Below are positions 63,036 through 64,000 of a stretch of 64,000 nt of DNA, one piece after another (the stretch's first letter is position 1; every line of letters starts with the position of its first letter). Both the position numbers and the translations under genes were made by a program. The DNA comes from Saccharothrix carnea (GTDB taxonomy: Bacteria > Actinomycetota > Actinomycetes > Mycobacteriales > Pseudonocardiaceae). The notes below the pieces were generated by a model. The model did no database searches, had not been told where the DNA came from, and saw only the letters and a list, made by a program, of their open reading frames with translations. The stretch covers positions 558,001 through 622,000 of the forward strand of contig NZ_PYAX01000002.1 of the NCBI RefSeq assembly GCF_003014735.1. Reading direction: 5' to 3'.

Positions 63036-63994
63036 CCGATCACCTGCATCCCTGCGCCGTTCCCGGACGCGACGAACACGCGCCCGCTGCCTGGATCAAC
63101 CGCCACCGAGTCCGGCTGCCGGACCGTGGCGTACCGGTGCCGCTCCACCGGCTCCGCACCGGACACGTCGAACGCCACGACCTCGTTGCGCCCGGTGAGC
63201 GTGATCCACACCAGGTCGCGCGCCTCGTCGTAGGCCATCCCGTACGGCTCGCCCGGCACGGGGTAGCGCAGCCGCATGATCAACGGGCCGGTGGAGAACG
63301 CCATCAGCTCACCGCCGCGCGTGTCCACCACCAGCACCCGGCCGAACCGGTCGGCCACCGCGTTCGTCGCACCCTCGCCCGCGCGCAGCCCGGCACCGGG
63401 GCCGTCCGCCGCCGGGTCCAGGTCGAACACCGCGCTGCGCGGCCGGTCCAGCACCACCGCCGCGCCGCCGACCGCGACCAGCCGGTCCGGGCTGGAGATA
63501 CCGCGCACCACGTGCCCGTCCACCGACACCTGCCGCAGGTCGCGCTGCGCCACCAACGTCCGCTCGCCCACCCGGACCACGTCCGCCGGGGCACCGTCCA
63601 CCGCGCGCTGCGACGTCGTGCCGTCCGGCCGGATCGTCACCACGGCACCGGCGGGGACCACGGCCTCCACCGCGTCACCGACCGTGACCAGCTGTTCGGC
63701 CGGACCGGGGAGCGGCACGATTACGGGTTCACCCAGCGTGTCGGCGGGGTAGAGGGCCACCGACGGCGGATCGGCCAGCGCCACCGCCACCCGCCCGCCC
63801 GCGACCGCGACCGCCGTGGCCCGTCCCAGCGGCACCACCCGGCCGTGCGGCGCGGTGCCCTGCTCCGGTGACGCGGCGGGCCGCGCGGGCTCCAACGTCG
63901 CCGCGAGCTGCAGCGGATCGGCCGGGTTCTCCTCGGTTGCACAGCCCGAGACCAAGGCGACCCCGGTGAGCACTACCGCCGCCAGTCGGCGCAA
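63032..63994 (-). CDS. Lipoprotein with beta-propeller repeats, start near window edge
   Basis: At least 320 residues. A lipoprotein signal peptide (LAAVVLTGVALVSGC, lipobox VSGC) precedes a Pro/Ala linker and a six-bladed-type propeller with repeats such as AVAVAGGRVAVALADPP and DSVAVDPGSGRVFVASGNG (YVTN/NHL-like). The first codon inside the window is TTG at 63994, but the real start may lie a few codons beyond the edge. It is anchored outside the membrane. It has no assigned role and is co-transcribed with the DUF5703 gene. Confidence 0.78.
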   Translation of the reverse strand: MRRLAAVVLTGVALVSGCATEENPADPLQLAATLEPARPAASPEQGTAPHGRVVPLGRATAVAVAGGRVAVALADPPSVALYPADTLGEPVIVPLPGPAEQLVTVGDAVEAVVPAGAVVTIRPDGTTSQRAVDGAPADVVRVGERTLVAQRDLRQVSVDGHVVRGISSPDRLVAVGGAAVVLDRPRSAVFDLDPAADGPGAGLRAGEGATNAVADRFGRVLVVDTRGGELMAFSTGPLIMRLRYPVPGEPYGMAYDEARDLVWITLTGRNEVVAFDVSGAEPVERHRYATVRQPDSVAVDPGSGRVFVASGNGAGMQVIG

Positions 63995-64000
63995 CGTCGG

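Overview
The window is very GC-rich DNA with strong third-position GC bias, frequent GTG starts and ATGA/GTGA gene overlaps. It is actinomycete chromosome, and its gene content (SARP and PadR regulators, DrrAB-type ABC pump, modular PKS, secreted S8 proteases, CBM2 protein) fits a filamentous Pseudonocardiales member such as Saccharothrix, Actinosynnema or Lentzea. The genus is inference. I see no tRNA, rRNA, CRISPR array, insertion sequence or replication origin.

Layout. 1-6982: an uncharacterised accessory cluster. A PLP decarboxylase (cut by the window edge), an M20 amidohydrolase, a TIM-barrel isomerase and a Gfo/Idh/MocA oxidoreductase lie on the minus strand, divergent from a 62-residue peptide gene, a methyltransferase and a double-length CaiB-like protein. 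7033-15331: membrane propeller protein, FAD alditol oxidase, a TPR-Crp fusion regulator and a divergent SARP/AfsR regulator. 15352-18110: SRPBCC/ArsR operon with a visible operator and a broken SRPBCC remnant, then a DrrAB-type exporter. 18476-23892: LuxE/LuxC-type acyl activation and reduction pair, an O-methyltransferase with an unusual N-terminal extension, and a SET-like sugar MFS pump behind a CebR-like operator.

24658-30468 (minus strand) is the most striking unit. A cobalamin riboswitch heads a fully overlapping five-gene operon. It encodes a secreted alpha/alpha-barrel protein with a sortase motif, a membrane-anchored DUF4430-like protein, and a complete ECF transporter (T, A-A and S components). 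The two surface proteins match the two halves of animal transcobalamin/intrinsic factor, so this looks like a split, surface-displayed B12 capture system feeding an ECF importer.

30563-34284: P450, EamA exporter, S8 protease. 34335-44649: a polyketide/lipid locus whose PKS (ACP-KS-AT-DH-KR-ACP-degenerate carrier-TE) is divergent from a fatty-acyl-AMP ligase, an antigen-85-like esterase and an MFS pump. Gene content and the N-terminal ACP recall the mycobacterial Pks13/FadD32/Fbp mycolate locus, but here with reducing domains. 44672-54662: rifampin-phosphotransferase-like enzyme, Cip1-like CBM2 protein behind a second CebR-like box, a large S8 protease, a short UvrA-like ABC protein with divergent TetR, and a PrmC-like methyltransferase. 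54733-64000: GNAT, winged-helix AlkX-like protein, PadR regulator with an operator on the -10 of a SNF2/SWIM pair, Gfo/Idh oxidoreductase divergent from TetR, a DUF5703 protein and a lipoprotein at the edge.

Several convergent gene pairs are closed by perfect GC hairpins, and a dispersed intergenic motif (GTCCTNCGTTCGG) recurs at three places.
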